DNA from: Gammaproteobacteria bacterium
Lineage (GTDB): Bacteria; Pseudomonadota; Gammaproteobacteria; Pseudomonadales; Azotimanducaceae
Direction: 5' to 3'
DNA length: 64,000 bases
Assembly (NCBI GenBank): GCA_026708185.1
Contig: JAPOVK010000018.1
Span: forward strand, 62,001 to 126,000
Below the pieces are notes generated by a model. That model saw nothing but the letters and a program-made list of their open reading frames with translations. It made no database searches and was not told the DNA's origin. A program made the translations under genes and the position numbers. Of the stretch, positions 57,636 to 64,000 are shown one piece after another (positions within the stretch are counted from its first letter, which is position 1; the number at the start of each line of letters is the position of its first letter).

Positions 57636-59543
57636 CTAGCAACTGGCCAGGTCGGCGAGCATCGCAGCAGCCGTGGCCTCGTCCGGCATCCGCCAATCGC
57701 CCCGCGGCGACAAGCTGACCGTGCCGACCTTGGGCCCGGGCGGCAGCGTCGTTCGCTTGAACTGCTGCGCGAAGAACCGTGTCAGGAACACGGTCAGCCA
57801 ATGCTTGACTTCGGAATCAGCATAGGCGCCCGAGAAAGCACGGCAGGCGAGCGCGTAGATCTTCCGCGCCCCCGCGCCGGTGCGCAGGAAATGGAACAGG
57901 AAGAAGTCGTGCAATTCGTAAGGACCGATGATGGCTTCAGTGTGCTGGTTTATCGCCCCGTCCCGCGTCGGGGTGAGCTCCGGCGTGATCGGCGTCTCCA
58001 ATACGCGCCGCAGAACGGCGCTCAAGGCCGGCTCGGCGCGGTGCCGGGCATACCAGCGTACGAGATAGGCCACCAGCGTCTTGGGGACGCCCGCGTTGAC
58101 GTTGTAGTTGGCCGTCTGGTCCGCGTTGAACGTGCACCAGCCGAGCGCCAACTCCGACAGGTCGCCGGTGCCGACGACGATTCCCGACACCCGATTCGCG
58201 GTGTCGAAGAGGATCTGGGTGCGCTCGCGCGCTTGCGCATTCTCGAAGGTCACGTCGGCCTCGCCGTCGTGGGCGATGTCGGCCAGGTGCGCCTCCACTG
58301 CGTGGTCGATGGCGATCTCGCGCAACTCGACGCCCGTCGCCTCGGCAAGTCCGCGGGCCGATGCCAGCGTGTGTGCGGTCGTGCCCGGGCCCGGCATCGT
58401 GAGCGCGCAAAGGGTCTCGGCACGCCGCTCGAGGAGCGCCAAGGCGTCGATGCAGACAAGGTAGGCGAGCGTGGAGTCGAGGCCACCGGACAGGCCGATG
58501 ACCAGCCGGTCGGCCTGCGCCGCGCGAACGCGGCGCGCGAGACCGGTCGCCTGGATCGCCAGGATGTCCTGGGCGCGGGCGGCGAACTCGCGTTCGTCGG
58601 GTGGTACGAACGGCTGGCGCGCATACGTTCGCGCAAGCTCGGGTAACGCCGGCGCTCCGCCCGCGTCGACCATAACCACGCCCGTTCGCGGGGCCTTCGC
58701 AAAGGTGGTGTTCTGCTGGCGCCCGTGCCGGAGGCGCTGGCAGTCCACCTCGACGCTCATGCTCGCGCCGTCAAGCCGGAACCGCTCCGCCTCCGCAAGC
58801 AGGCGACCGTTTTCGGCGGCGATCAGGTGGCCGCCAAAGACCACATCCTTGGTCGACTCGCTCGGACCGGCGCTAGCGTATACGTACGCCGACAACGTCC
58901 GGCCGCTTTGCGCCTGGACGAGGTTCCGCCGGTAGTCGGCCTTGGCAACCGCCTCGGGACTCGCGGATAGATTGAGCAGGACCTCAGCCCCCGCCAGGGC
59001 AAGCTGCCCACTCGGCGGATTGGCCGACCACAGGTCTTCGCAGATCTCCACGCCGAACGCGGTGTGGCCGAGCTTGAATACCAGGTCCGGCCGCAGCGGG
59101 AAACGCCCCAACTCTTCGTCGACCTCGATGGCGACGCCTTGCCCCGACGAAAACCACCTCTGCTCGTAGAACTCGTCGTAGTTCGGCTGGGCGATCTTGG
59201 GTACCGCGCCGATGACGCCCCCGGCCCGGCAGATGAACGCACAGTCCAGGATTCGACCGTCGTCCAGCCACCAGGGAGCGCCGACCACGAGCACGCGATC
59301 ATCGCAGGCAGCCGCCAATTCAGCCAGCGCGACCTCGGTTGCGCGTCGCAAATCGTCGTTGAAGAACAGGTCTTCGCAGCTATAGCCCGTCACGGACAGC
59401 TCGGGCATGAGCACGATGGCCGAGTCGACCGTCGCCGCCTGGTACGCCTGTCCGATGAGCCGCGCATTGGCGAGGGGATCGGCAATGACCACCGGCGGCG
59501 CCACGGCCGCGATTTTCAGAAAGCCGAAGTCGGAGAAATCCAT
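57636..59543 (-). CDS. nadE: Glutamine-dependent NAD+ synthetase
   Basis: This 635-residue enzyme makes NAD+ from nicotinate adenine dinucleotide with ATP and glutamine. The N-terminal nitrilase-like glutaminase domain has PELSVTGYSCEDLF (Glu), a Lys in PKIAQPNYDEFYE and Cys in FGVEICEDLW. The C-terminal synthetase domain has the ATP pyrophosphatase loop LVIGLSGGLDSTLAYLVC, then VVGTGDLSELALGWCTFNADQTANYNVNAGVPKTLV. The size fits the large bacterial form with an insert. All key residues are in place. Confidence 0.96.
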   Translation of the reverse strand: MDFSDFGFLKIAAVAPPVVIADPLANARLIGQAYQAATVDSAIVLMPELSVTGYSCEDLFFNDDLRRATEVALAELAAACDDRVLVVGAPWWLDDGRILDCAFICRAGGVIGAVPKIAQPNYDEFYEQRWFSSGQGVAIEVDEELGRFPLRPDLVFKLGHTAFGVEICEDLWSANPPSGQLALAGAEVLLNLSASPEAVAKADYRRNLVQAQSGRTLSAYVYASAGPSESTKDVVFGGHLIAAENGRLLAEAERFRLDGASMSVEVDCQRLRHGRQQNTTFAKAPRTGVVMVDAGGAPALPELARTYARQPFVPPDEREFAARAQDILAIQATGLARRVRAAQADRLVIGLSGGLDSTLAYLVCIDALALLERRAETLCALTMPGPGTTAHTLASARGLAEATGVELREIAIDHAVEAHLADIAHDGEADVTFENAQARERTQILFDTANRVSGIVVGTGDLSELALGWCTFNADQTANYNVNAGVPKTLVAYLVRWYARHRAEPALSAVLRRVLETPITPELTPTRDGAINQHTEAIIGPYELHDFFLFHFLRTGAGARKIYALACRAFSGAYADSEVKHWLTVFLTRFFAQQFKRTTLPPGPKVGTVSLSPRGDWRMPDEATAAAMLADLASC

Positions 59544-59655
59544 CGGGCGCGGAGTTCGGGGTCCGGTGAGTCATTCTATCCACTCGTAGAGGACCGGTCA
59601 TCGGCCGACTGCTTAGCGGTTAGAATCGACTGCTCAAGTCAATCGAGACAAGTCC

Positions 59656-60765
59656 GTGAATTTCGAGTTTTCCGACGAGCAAAACCTTTTGCGCGAGCAG
59701 GCATTGGGGTTTCTTCAGGAACATTGCCCTATGTCGGCAGTACGCGCCGTCCTCGATGGCGACGCCGCCTACGACACCGACCTGTGGACCAAGATCGCGG
59801 AACTCGGCTGGACCGCCACGGCGATCCCCGAACAGCATGGCGGGCTCGGCTTGTCCTACCTCGAATTGTCCGTGATCGCCGAGGAGCTCGGCCGCGCCGT
59901 TGCGCCGGTACCGTTCTCGTCGTCGGTCTATCTCGCAACAGAGGCCATCCTGATGGCCGGCAGCGACGCCCAGAAGGAGCGGTGGCTGCCCAAACTCGCG
60001 ACCGGCGACGCGATTGGCACCTTCGCGCTCGGCGAGGGGCCGGGGCAGCCGTCGCCCCAACGGCTTGCCACGACGGCCCGCAAGGGGAAGCTGACGGGCG
60101 AGAAGATCCCGGTCGTGGACGGCGACATTGCCGACCTCGCCGTCGTGGTGGCCAAAGCGGACGATGGCGACGGTGCCAGTCTGCACCTGGTCGATTTGGC
60201 CGGCGTCGAGCGGACCCCGGTGGCAACCTTGGACCCGACCCGCTCGCACGCCCGGATCGTCTTCGAAGACACCCCTGCGGAGCCCTTGGGGACGGACGGC
60301 GAAGGCTGGTCGCTGACCCAGCGCCTTCTCGACCGCGCCGCCGTGCTGTTCGCCTGGGAGCAGGCCGGCGGCGCGAACGCGGCCTTGGAAATGGCCAAGG
60401 ACTACGCCATGGAGCGCTACGCCTTCGGTCGTCCGATCGCCAGCTACCAAGCGATCAAGCACAAGCTTGCCCACGCCTATGTCAAGAACACCCTCGCGCG
60501 TTCCAACGGCTACTACGGCGCTTGGGCGCTCGATAGCGACGCAGCCGAACTCCCACTAGCGGCTGCCACGGCGCGCGTGAGCGCAACGCAGGCGTACTAC
60601 TACGCCTCCAAAGAGAACATCCAGACCCACGGCGGCATGGGCTTCACCTGGGAATTCGACTGCCAGTTCCACTATCGACGCGCGAAACTCCTATCGGTGA
60701 ACATCGGCAGCGAGCCGAGCTGGCAGGACAAGCTGATCGCCGCCGTGGAACGCGACGCGGCCTAG
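59656..60765 (+). CDS. Acyl-CoA dehydrogenase (first of a pair)
   Basis: This 369-residue protein starts at GTG 59656. It begins NFEFSDEQNLLREQALGFLQEHCP and has WTATAIPEQHGGLGLSYLELSVIAEELGRAVAPVPF and FALGEGPG in the middle domain. The C-terminal domain includes RYAFGRPIASYQAIKHKLAHAYV, IQTHGGMGFTWEFDCQFHYRRAK and ends with NIGSEPSWQD. The common YEGT catalytic loop is not obvious. Such divergent subunits often pair with a second dehydrogenase to form heterotetramers, and the next gene (18 bases on) encodes one. A weak TTAGAAT -10-like sequence precedes it. Confidence 0.92.
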   Translation: MNFEFSDEQNLLREQALGFLQEHCPMSAVRAVLDGDAAYDTDLWTKIAELGWTATAIPEQHGGLGLSYLELSVIAEELGRAVAPVPFSSSVYLATEAILMAGSDAQKERWLPKLATGDAIGTFALGEGPGQPSPQRLATTARKGKLTGEKIPVVDGDIADLAVVVAKADDGDGASLHLVDLAGVERTPVATLDPTRSHARIVFEDTPAEPLGTDGEGWSLTQRLLDRAAVLFAWEQAGGANAALEMAKDYAMERYAFGRPIASYQAIKHKLAHAYVKNTLARSNGYYGAWALDSDAAELPLAAATARVSATQAYYYASKENIQTHGGMGFTWEFDCQFHYRRAKLLSVNIGSEPSWQDKLIAAVERDAA

Positions 60766-60783
60766 GTCAGAGAGGAGAAAGCG

Positions 60784-61992
60784 ATGGACTTCAACGACAC
60801 GGCAGAAGAGGCGGCATTCCGCGCCGAGGCCAAGGCGTGGCTCGAGGCCAACGTCCCAACCCGCGAAGAGCTTGGCGGGCTCGACGACATCCAGGCCGCG
60901 AAACTGTGGCAGAAGCGCAAGTACGACGCGGGCTGGGCGTGCATCCGCTGGCCCGAGGAGTACGGCGGCCGGGGCGCGAGCGCCATCGAACAGGTGATCT
61001 GGAACCAGGAGGAAGGCCAGTTCGCGGTTCCCGGCAGCGTCTTCGGCATTGGCCAGGGCATGGCCGCACCGACCTTGATGGCATGGGCCAGCGAGGAGCA
61101 TAAGCGCAAGCACCTGCCCCCTCTCGCGTCGGGCGAACACATCTGGTGCCAGTTGTTCAGCGAGCCGGCGGGAGGTTCGGACCTCGCGGCGCTACGTACG
61201 CGGGCCGAACGCGACGGCGACGAATGGGTGATCAACGGCCAGAAGATCTGGACCTCGGGTGCCCACTACTCCGACTACGGCATCATCGTGCTGCGCACCG
61301 ATCCCAACGTGCCGAAGCACAAGGGCCTGTCGTACTTCTTCCTCGACATGAAGTCGCCGGGGATCGAGGTCCGGCCGATCAAGCAGATTTCCGGCGGCGC
61401 GAACTTCAACGAGGTCTATTTCACCGACGTGCGCGTGCCCGACGACCAGCGCTTGGGTGCCGTGGGCCAAGGCTGGCAGGTCGCGATCACTACGCTGATG
61501 AACGAACGCGCGGCGATCGGCGGCGGAGGCGGCGGCGTTGGCTTCAAGCAGGTGTTCGACCTGGCCCGCAAGGTGGAAATCGACGGCGAACCGGCGATCC
61601 GGGACAAGAACGTGCGCGCCAAGCTGGCCACATGGTACGCCCAGGAGGCGGGGCTGCGATTCACCGGCTACCGCTCCATGACGGCATTGTCCCGTGGCGC
61701 TACGCCAGGCCCGGAAAACTCCATCGGCAAGCTCGTCGGCGCATCCAAGACGCAGGACATGGCGTCGTTCGCCATGGACCTGCTCGAGCTCTCGGGCGCG
61801 GTCTCGGACCCGGCGTACGCCGAGGCCCACGGTGCCTACCAAGCCACGTTCATGGGGTCGCCCGGCGGGCGAATCGCCGGTGGCAGCGACGAGATCATGC
61901 TCAACATCCTCTCCGAACGCGTACTCGGCATGCCCCAGGATGTCCGGGTAGACAAGGGGATTCCGTTCAACGAGGTGCCCACCGGCCGCTAA
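60784..61992 (+). CDS. Acyl-CoA dehydrogenase (second of a pair)
   Basis: This 402-residue protein starts at ATG 60784 after AGAGGAGA. It has all three domains: FRAEAKAWLEANVP, then WCQLFSEPAGGSDLAALRTRAERDGDEWVINGQKIWTSGAHYSDYG for FAD and substrate, then NEVYFTDVRVPDDQRLG, and the terminal RIAGGSDEIMLNILSERVLGMP, where the GGSDE loop fits the catalytic Glu region. It is similar to long-chain and steroid-side-chain FadE types. With the preceding gene it likely forms an alpha2-beta2 enzyme. The acyl substrate is not readable. Confidence 0.93.
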   Translation: MDFNDTAEEAAFRAEAKAWLEANVPTREELGGLDDIQAAKLWQKRKYDAGWACIRWPEEYGGRGASAIEQVIWNQEEGQFAVPGSVFGIGQGMAAPTLMAWASEEHKRKHLPPLASGEHIWCQLFSEPAGGSDLAALRTRAERDGDEWVINGQKIWTSGAHYSDYGIIVLRTDPNVPKHKGLSYFFLDMKSPGIEVRPIKQISGGANFNEVYFTDVRVPDDQRLGAVGQGWQVAITTLMNERAAIGGGGGGVGFKQVFDLARKVEIDGEPAIRDKNVRAKLATWYAQEAGLRFTGYRSMTALSRGATPGPENSIGKLVGASKTQDMASFAMDLLELSGAVSDPAYAEAHGAYQATFMGSPGGRIAGGSDEIMLNILSERVLGMPQDVRVDKGIPFNEVPTGR

Positions 61993-62042
61993 AGCCGGCA
62001 CGGGCCTGTCGCACCACATCACGTCGCCGCCAGGCGACGCGC

Positions 62043-62330
62043 CTAGTGGATCTCCGGGCTTGGATTCGCGGCGAGCGAGAGCCGCTCGGTCTTCTCGAGA
62101 ATCCGCGCGAGGAGGCAATCCGCATCATTGCTCGTCGGCCTACGCATGTAGGCCATCGCGGAGAGGTCGTGGAACGGCCGCGTCAGTTCGCACGGGTCCC
62201 TTGCACTGCAGAGCCGGTCGCGGATGCCCGAGTAGATGGCACGCTCAGTGGTACGCCCCTGGGCCGCAAGTTCTCGAATCAGGGCGCTTAACAAGGGCTC
62301 GATCTCATTGCGGGCAACGACCGGGTTCAC
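62043..62330 (-). CDS. Small protein of unknown function
   Basis: This is a possible 95-residue product from GTG 62330. It contains EIEPLLSALIRELAAQGRTTERAIYSGIRDRLCSARDPCELTRPFHDLSAMAYM and a mostly helical rest with two cysteines. The amphipathic helix pattern and codon use look genuine, but I recognise no family and no strong ribosome site. It lies between the acyl-CoA dehydrogenase gene and the Gfo/Idh/MocA gene. Confidence 0.5.
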   Translation of the reverse strand: MNPVVARNEIEPLLSALIRELAAQGRTTERAIYSGIRDRLCSARDPCELTRPFHDLSAMAYMRRPTSNDADCLLARILEKTERLSLAANPSPEIH

Positions 62331-62435
62331 GCGCGTACCTTCTTGTGTCTCTGACCATGGATTCTGCGGCAGCGTCGGGTCTTCGTAAAGCGCAACGGCC
62401 GTTATGATGCACGCGGCGGAGAATCAGGACCTGTC

Positions 62436-63449
62436 ATGAGTAACCTACGCGCGATCCTCGCCGGCTGCGGCAACATGGGCAATGGCTGGTGTCGAGTCGT
62501 CAAGTCACGAGACGACATCACGATCGTCGCCCTTGTCGACGTCAACCCCGAGGCAGCCTCGGCGTTCGCCGCCCGCAACAGCCTCACCGTGCCGCACTAC
62601 GTTTCGCTCGCCGAGGCCTTGACCGCGGAGCAGCCCGATGTCGTCCTCGATACCGCCGTCCCGGAAGCGCGACGCGCGATTGCGGGAACGGCCATGGAAG
62701 CCGGTTGCCACGTGCTCTCGGAGAAACCGTTCGCGACGTCGGTCGCCGAGGCCCGCGAACTCCTGGACATCGCCGAGCACACCGGCAAGACCCATGCGGT
62801 CATGCAGAACCGGCGCTACCTCGCCGGTACGCGGGGCATGCGTCAGCTCGTCGCCGACGGCGTGATCGGCGAGGTGGGGATGATCTGTTCCGACTTCTTC
62901 CTCGGCGCGCACTTCGGCGGCTTCCGCGACGAGATGGCGAACGTGTTGCTACTCGACATGGCGATCCATACGTTCGATCAGGCCCGGTTCATGTCCGGCA
63001 TGGATGCCGCCACCGCATTCTGCGACGAGTTCAACCTGCCGGGATCCTGGTACCGGGGAAACGCTTCGGCGCTCGTCGTCTTCGAGATGGCCGGCGGGGC
63101 CCGGTACTGCTATCGCGGATCGTGGTCGGCCGAAGGCGCCCGCACCTCCTGGGAGGCGGAGTGGCGCGTCATCGGCAGCCGGGGCACGGCGATCTGGAAC
63201 GGCGTGGATGCCCCCCATGCCGAAGTCCCCGAGGGCGACGGATTCCTCCGCTCGTGCAGGCGCGTCGAAGCGGACGGCGACTGGCGGGGACCCGAAGGTC
63301 ACGCCGGGTGCATCGATGAGATGGTCACCGCGTTGATCAATGGCGAACAGCCGATGACGTGCTCCCGGGACAACGCCAAGAGCCTCGGCATGGTCCTGGC
63401 CGCGATCGAGAGTGCCGACGCGGGCCGGGTCGTGCCGATCCGCCTCTAG
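62436..63449 (+). CDS. Gfo/Idh/MocA-family oxidoreductase
   Basis: This 337-residue NAD(P)-dependent oxidoreductase starts at ATG 62436. The Rossmann motif is AILAGCGNMGNGWCRVV. The family motif EKP appears in CHVLSEKPFATSVAEARELL. A C-terminal sugar-binding-like beta sheet domain follows, with LLLDMAIHTFDQARFM holding the usual His. Such enzymes act on sugars or inositol-like alcohols. The convergent ThuA-like gene nearby supports a role in sugar derivative breakdown, since ThuA and Gfo/Idh/MocA proteins often occur together. Confidence 0.93.
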   Translation: MSNLRAILAGCGNMGNGWCRVVKSRDDITIVALVDVNPEAASAFAARNSLTVPHYVSLAEALTAEQPDVVLDTAVPEARRAIAGTAMEAGCHVLSEKPFATSVAEARELLDIAEHTGKTHAVMQNRRYLAGTRGMRQLVADGVIGEVGMICSDFFLGAHFGGFRDEMANVLLLDMAIHTFDQARFMSGMDAATAFCDEFNLPGSWYRGNASALVVFEMAGGARYCYRGSWSAEGARTSWEAEWRVIGSRGTAIWNGVDAPHAEVPEGDGFLRSCRRVEADGDWRGPEGHAGCIDEMVTALINGEQPMTCSRDNAKSLGMVLAAIESADAGRVVPIRL

Positions 63450-63545
63450 CGTAGCGTCCCGGAACTACAAAGGCAGATCGCACGGGGTTGGGGCCGCTAG
63501 GATCGTTGCAAACGGGAGGATGTGCCGTCAATGAAACAGGCACTT

Positions 63546-63571
63546 GCGTACACGTCTGGTTCACCGGTAGG
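63546..63571. repeat. Short hairpin resembling the family D core
   Basis: TTCACCGGTAGGTGGA contains CACC/GGTG arms around a GGTA-type loop and shares the 9-mer ACCGGTAGG with the family D repeats. It sits between two convergent genes, where a transcription end would be expected. The similarity is too short to be sure. Confidence 0.25.
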
Positions 63572-63615
63572 TGGAGAGCAACGTCACCGTACTTACGGGA
63601 CGGCACACTAGCGCG

Positions 63616-64000
63616 CTACGCGTCCCGGATCGCCCAAAGGCAGCCGCGGCGCATGATCTCCCTGGCCTCTGTCACGTCGAAGTCGGCGGCCACATGGCCG
63701 AGCGAACTGTAGAACACCTTGCCCGCGCCGTAGCGCTTCTTCCACGCGACCGGCATCGTCACGCCGCGCACCCAGTCGATGCCCCAATGTTCGCCCTGGA
63801 ACGTGGTCGTCGCCAACACGTCGTTCGAGGGATCGACGTGCATGAAGTACTGCTCGGAGCGCATCGCGAAGTTCTCGAGCCCGGCCACGATCGGGTCGTC
63901 GCTGGCGATGTCCACCTCGTAGTCGATGATGCCGCCGGGGTGGCAGATGAACTGTCCACCGACCATGAACTGGTACTCGACGTTGTTGCGGAACGAGTCG
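63616..64000 (-). CDS. ThuA-domain protein (5' end outside window)
   Basis: The frame is open to the right edge, so only the C-terminal 127 residues are visible. It reads from [20 protein letters not shown] through [45 protein letters not shown] and [14 protein letters not shown]. These are typical of the C-terminal half of ThuA (trehalose utilisation) and related glutamine-amidotransferase-like fold proteins, where the [10 protein letters not shown] stretch is a signature. It is convergent with the Gfo/Idh/MocA gene. Its exact role (3-keto sugar metabolism in ThuA/B systems) cannot be shown here. Confidence 0.88.
   Translation of the reverse strand, partial: DSFRNNVEYQFMVGGQFICHPGGIIDYEVDIASDDPIVAGLENFAMRSEQYFMHVDPSNDVLATTTFQGEHWGIDWVRGVTMPVAWKKRYGAGKVFYSSLGHVAADFDVTEAREIMRRGCLWAIRDA

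Overview
The window looks like chromosome from a high-GC gammaproteobacterium, probably a free-living or host-associated uncultured lineage. Four things support this. The block rnpB, rsmI, lpoA, yraN, dolP, sspB, sspA, petC, petB, petA, rpsI, rplM follows the order known from Pseudomonas-like genomes. LpoA and the SspA/SspB pair are markers of gamma (and partly beta) proteobacteria. There is a coq7 gene for ubiquinone. A very large TonB-dependent receptor shows an outer membrane. Many genes start at GTG or overlap their neighbour by 4 bases. I see no tRNA, rRNA, CRISPR array, phage or insertion sequence.

Layout. 1-5.7 kb: a HupE/UreJ-like membrane protein (cut by the window edge), a thiamine-diphosphate enzyme, two small conserved proteins, an acyl-CoA dehydrogenase and a DUF169 protein. 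5.9-13.2 kb: a tightly overlapping heme operon, hemA, histidine kinase, response regulator, hemE, a HemQ/chlorite-dismutase-family gene, a ferrochelatase with actinobacterial-type cysteines, and an FAD oxidoreductase. The gene set fits the coproporphyrin-dependent branch, which is unusual for this group. 13.3-14.4 kb: a DUF1640-like membrane protein and a Phd/ParE toxin-antitoxin pair. 14.5-23.3 kb: a D-aminoacylase-like amidohydrolase, a 1438-residue TonB receptor with calcium-type repeats, and a nitronate monooxygenase/amidase pair.

23.4-31.9 kb: a Uma2-type nuclease, then a minus-strand operon encoding a peptidyl-hydroxyglycine lyase (PAL)-like propeller, a secreted glutaminyl cyclase and a pyroglutamyl-peptidase-like protein whose nucleophile is Ser instead of Cys. 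I regard this operon and the heme operon as the most interesting parts. Then an LLM flavin oxidoreductase, a DUF4038 glycosidase, an AmpG-like permease, an ArsC-like reductase and a truncated DUF222 protein. 32-42.5 kb: phosphotransferase, SDR, flavin monooxygenase, FetB-like permease, and a leucine/isovalerate-type operon (HMG-CoA lyase-like, GST, carboxyltransferase, biotin carboxylase, LiuC-like hydratase). 42.5-52.9 kb: the conserved housekeeping block with RNase P RNA, ribosomal proteins, the bc1 complex and coq7. 52.9-64 kb: a DUF4097 repeat protein, amidase, nitroreductase, ribosomal protein THX, a degenerate metallo-beta-lactamase-fold protein, NAD synthetase, a pair of acyl-CoA dehydrogenases, a Gfo/Idh/MocA oxidoreductase and a ThuA-like protein cut by the right edge.

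Two families of short dispersed repeats were found by eye. Copies of one lie over the 5' ends of petC and coq7. No gap without a gene exceeds about 240 bases. All assignments come from reading motifs; no database search was run.
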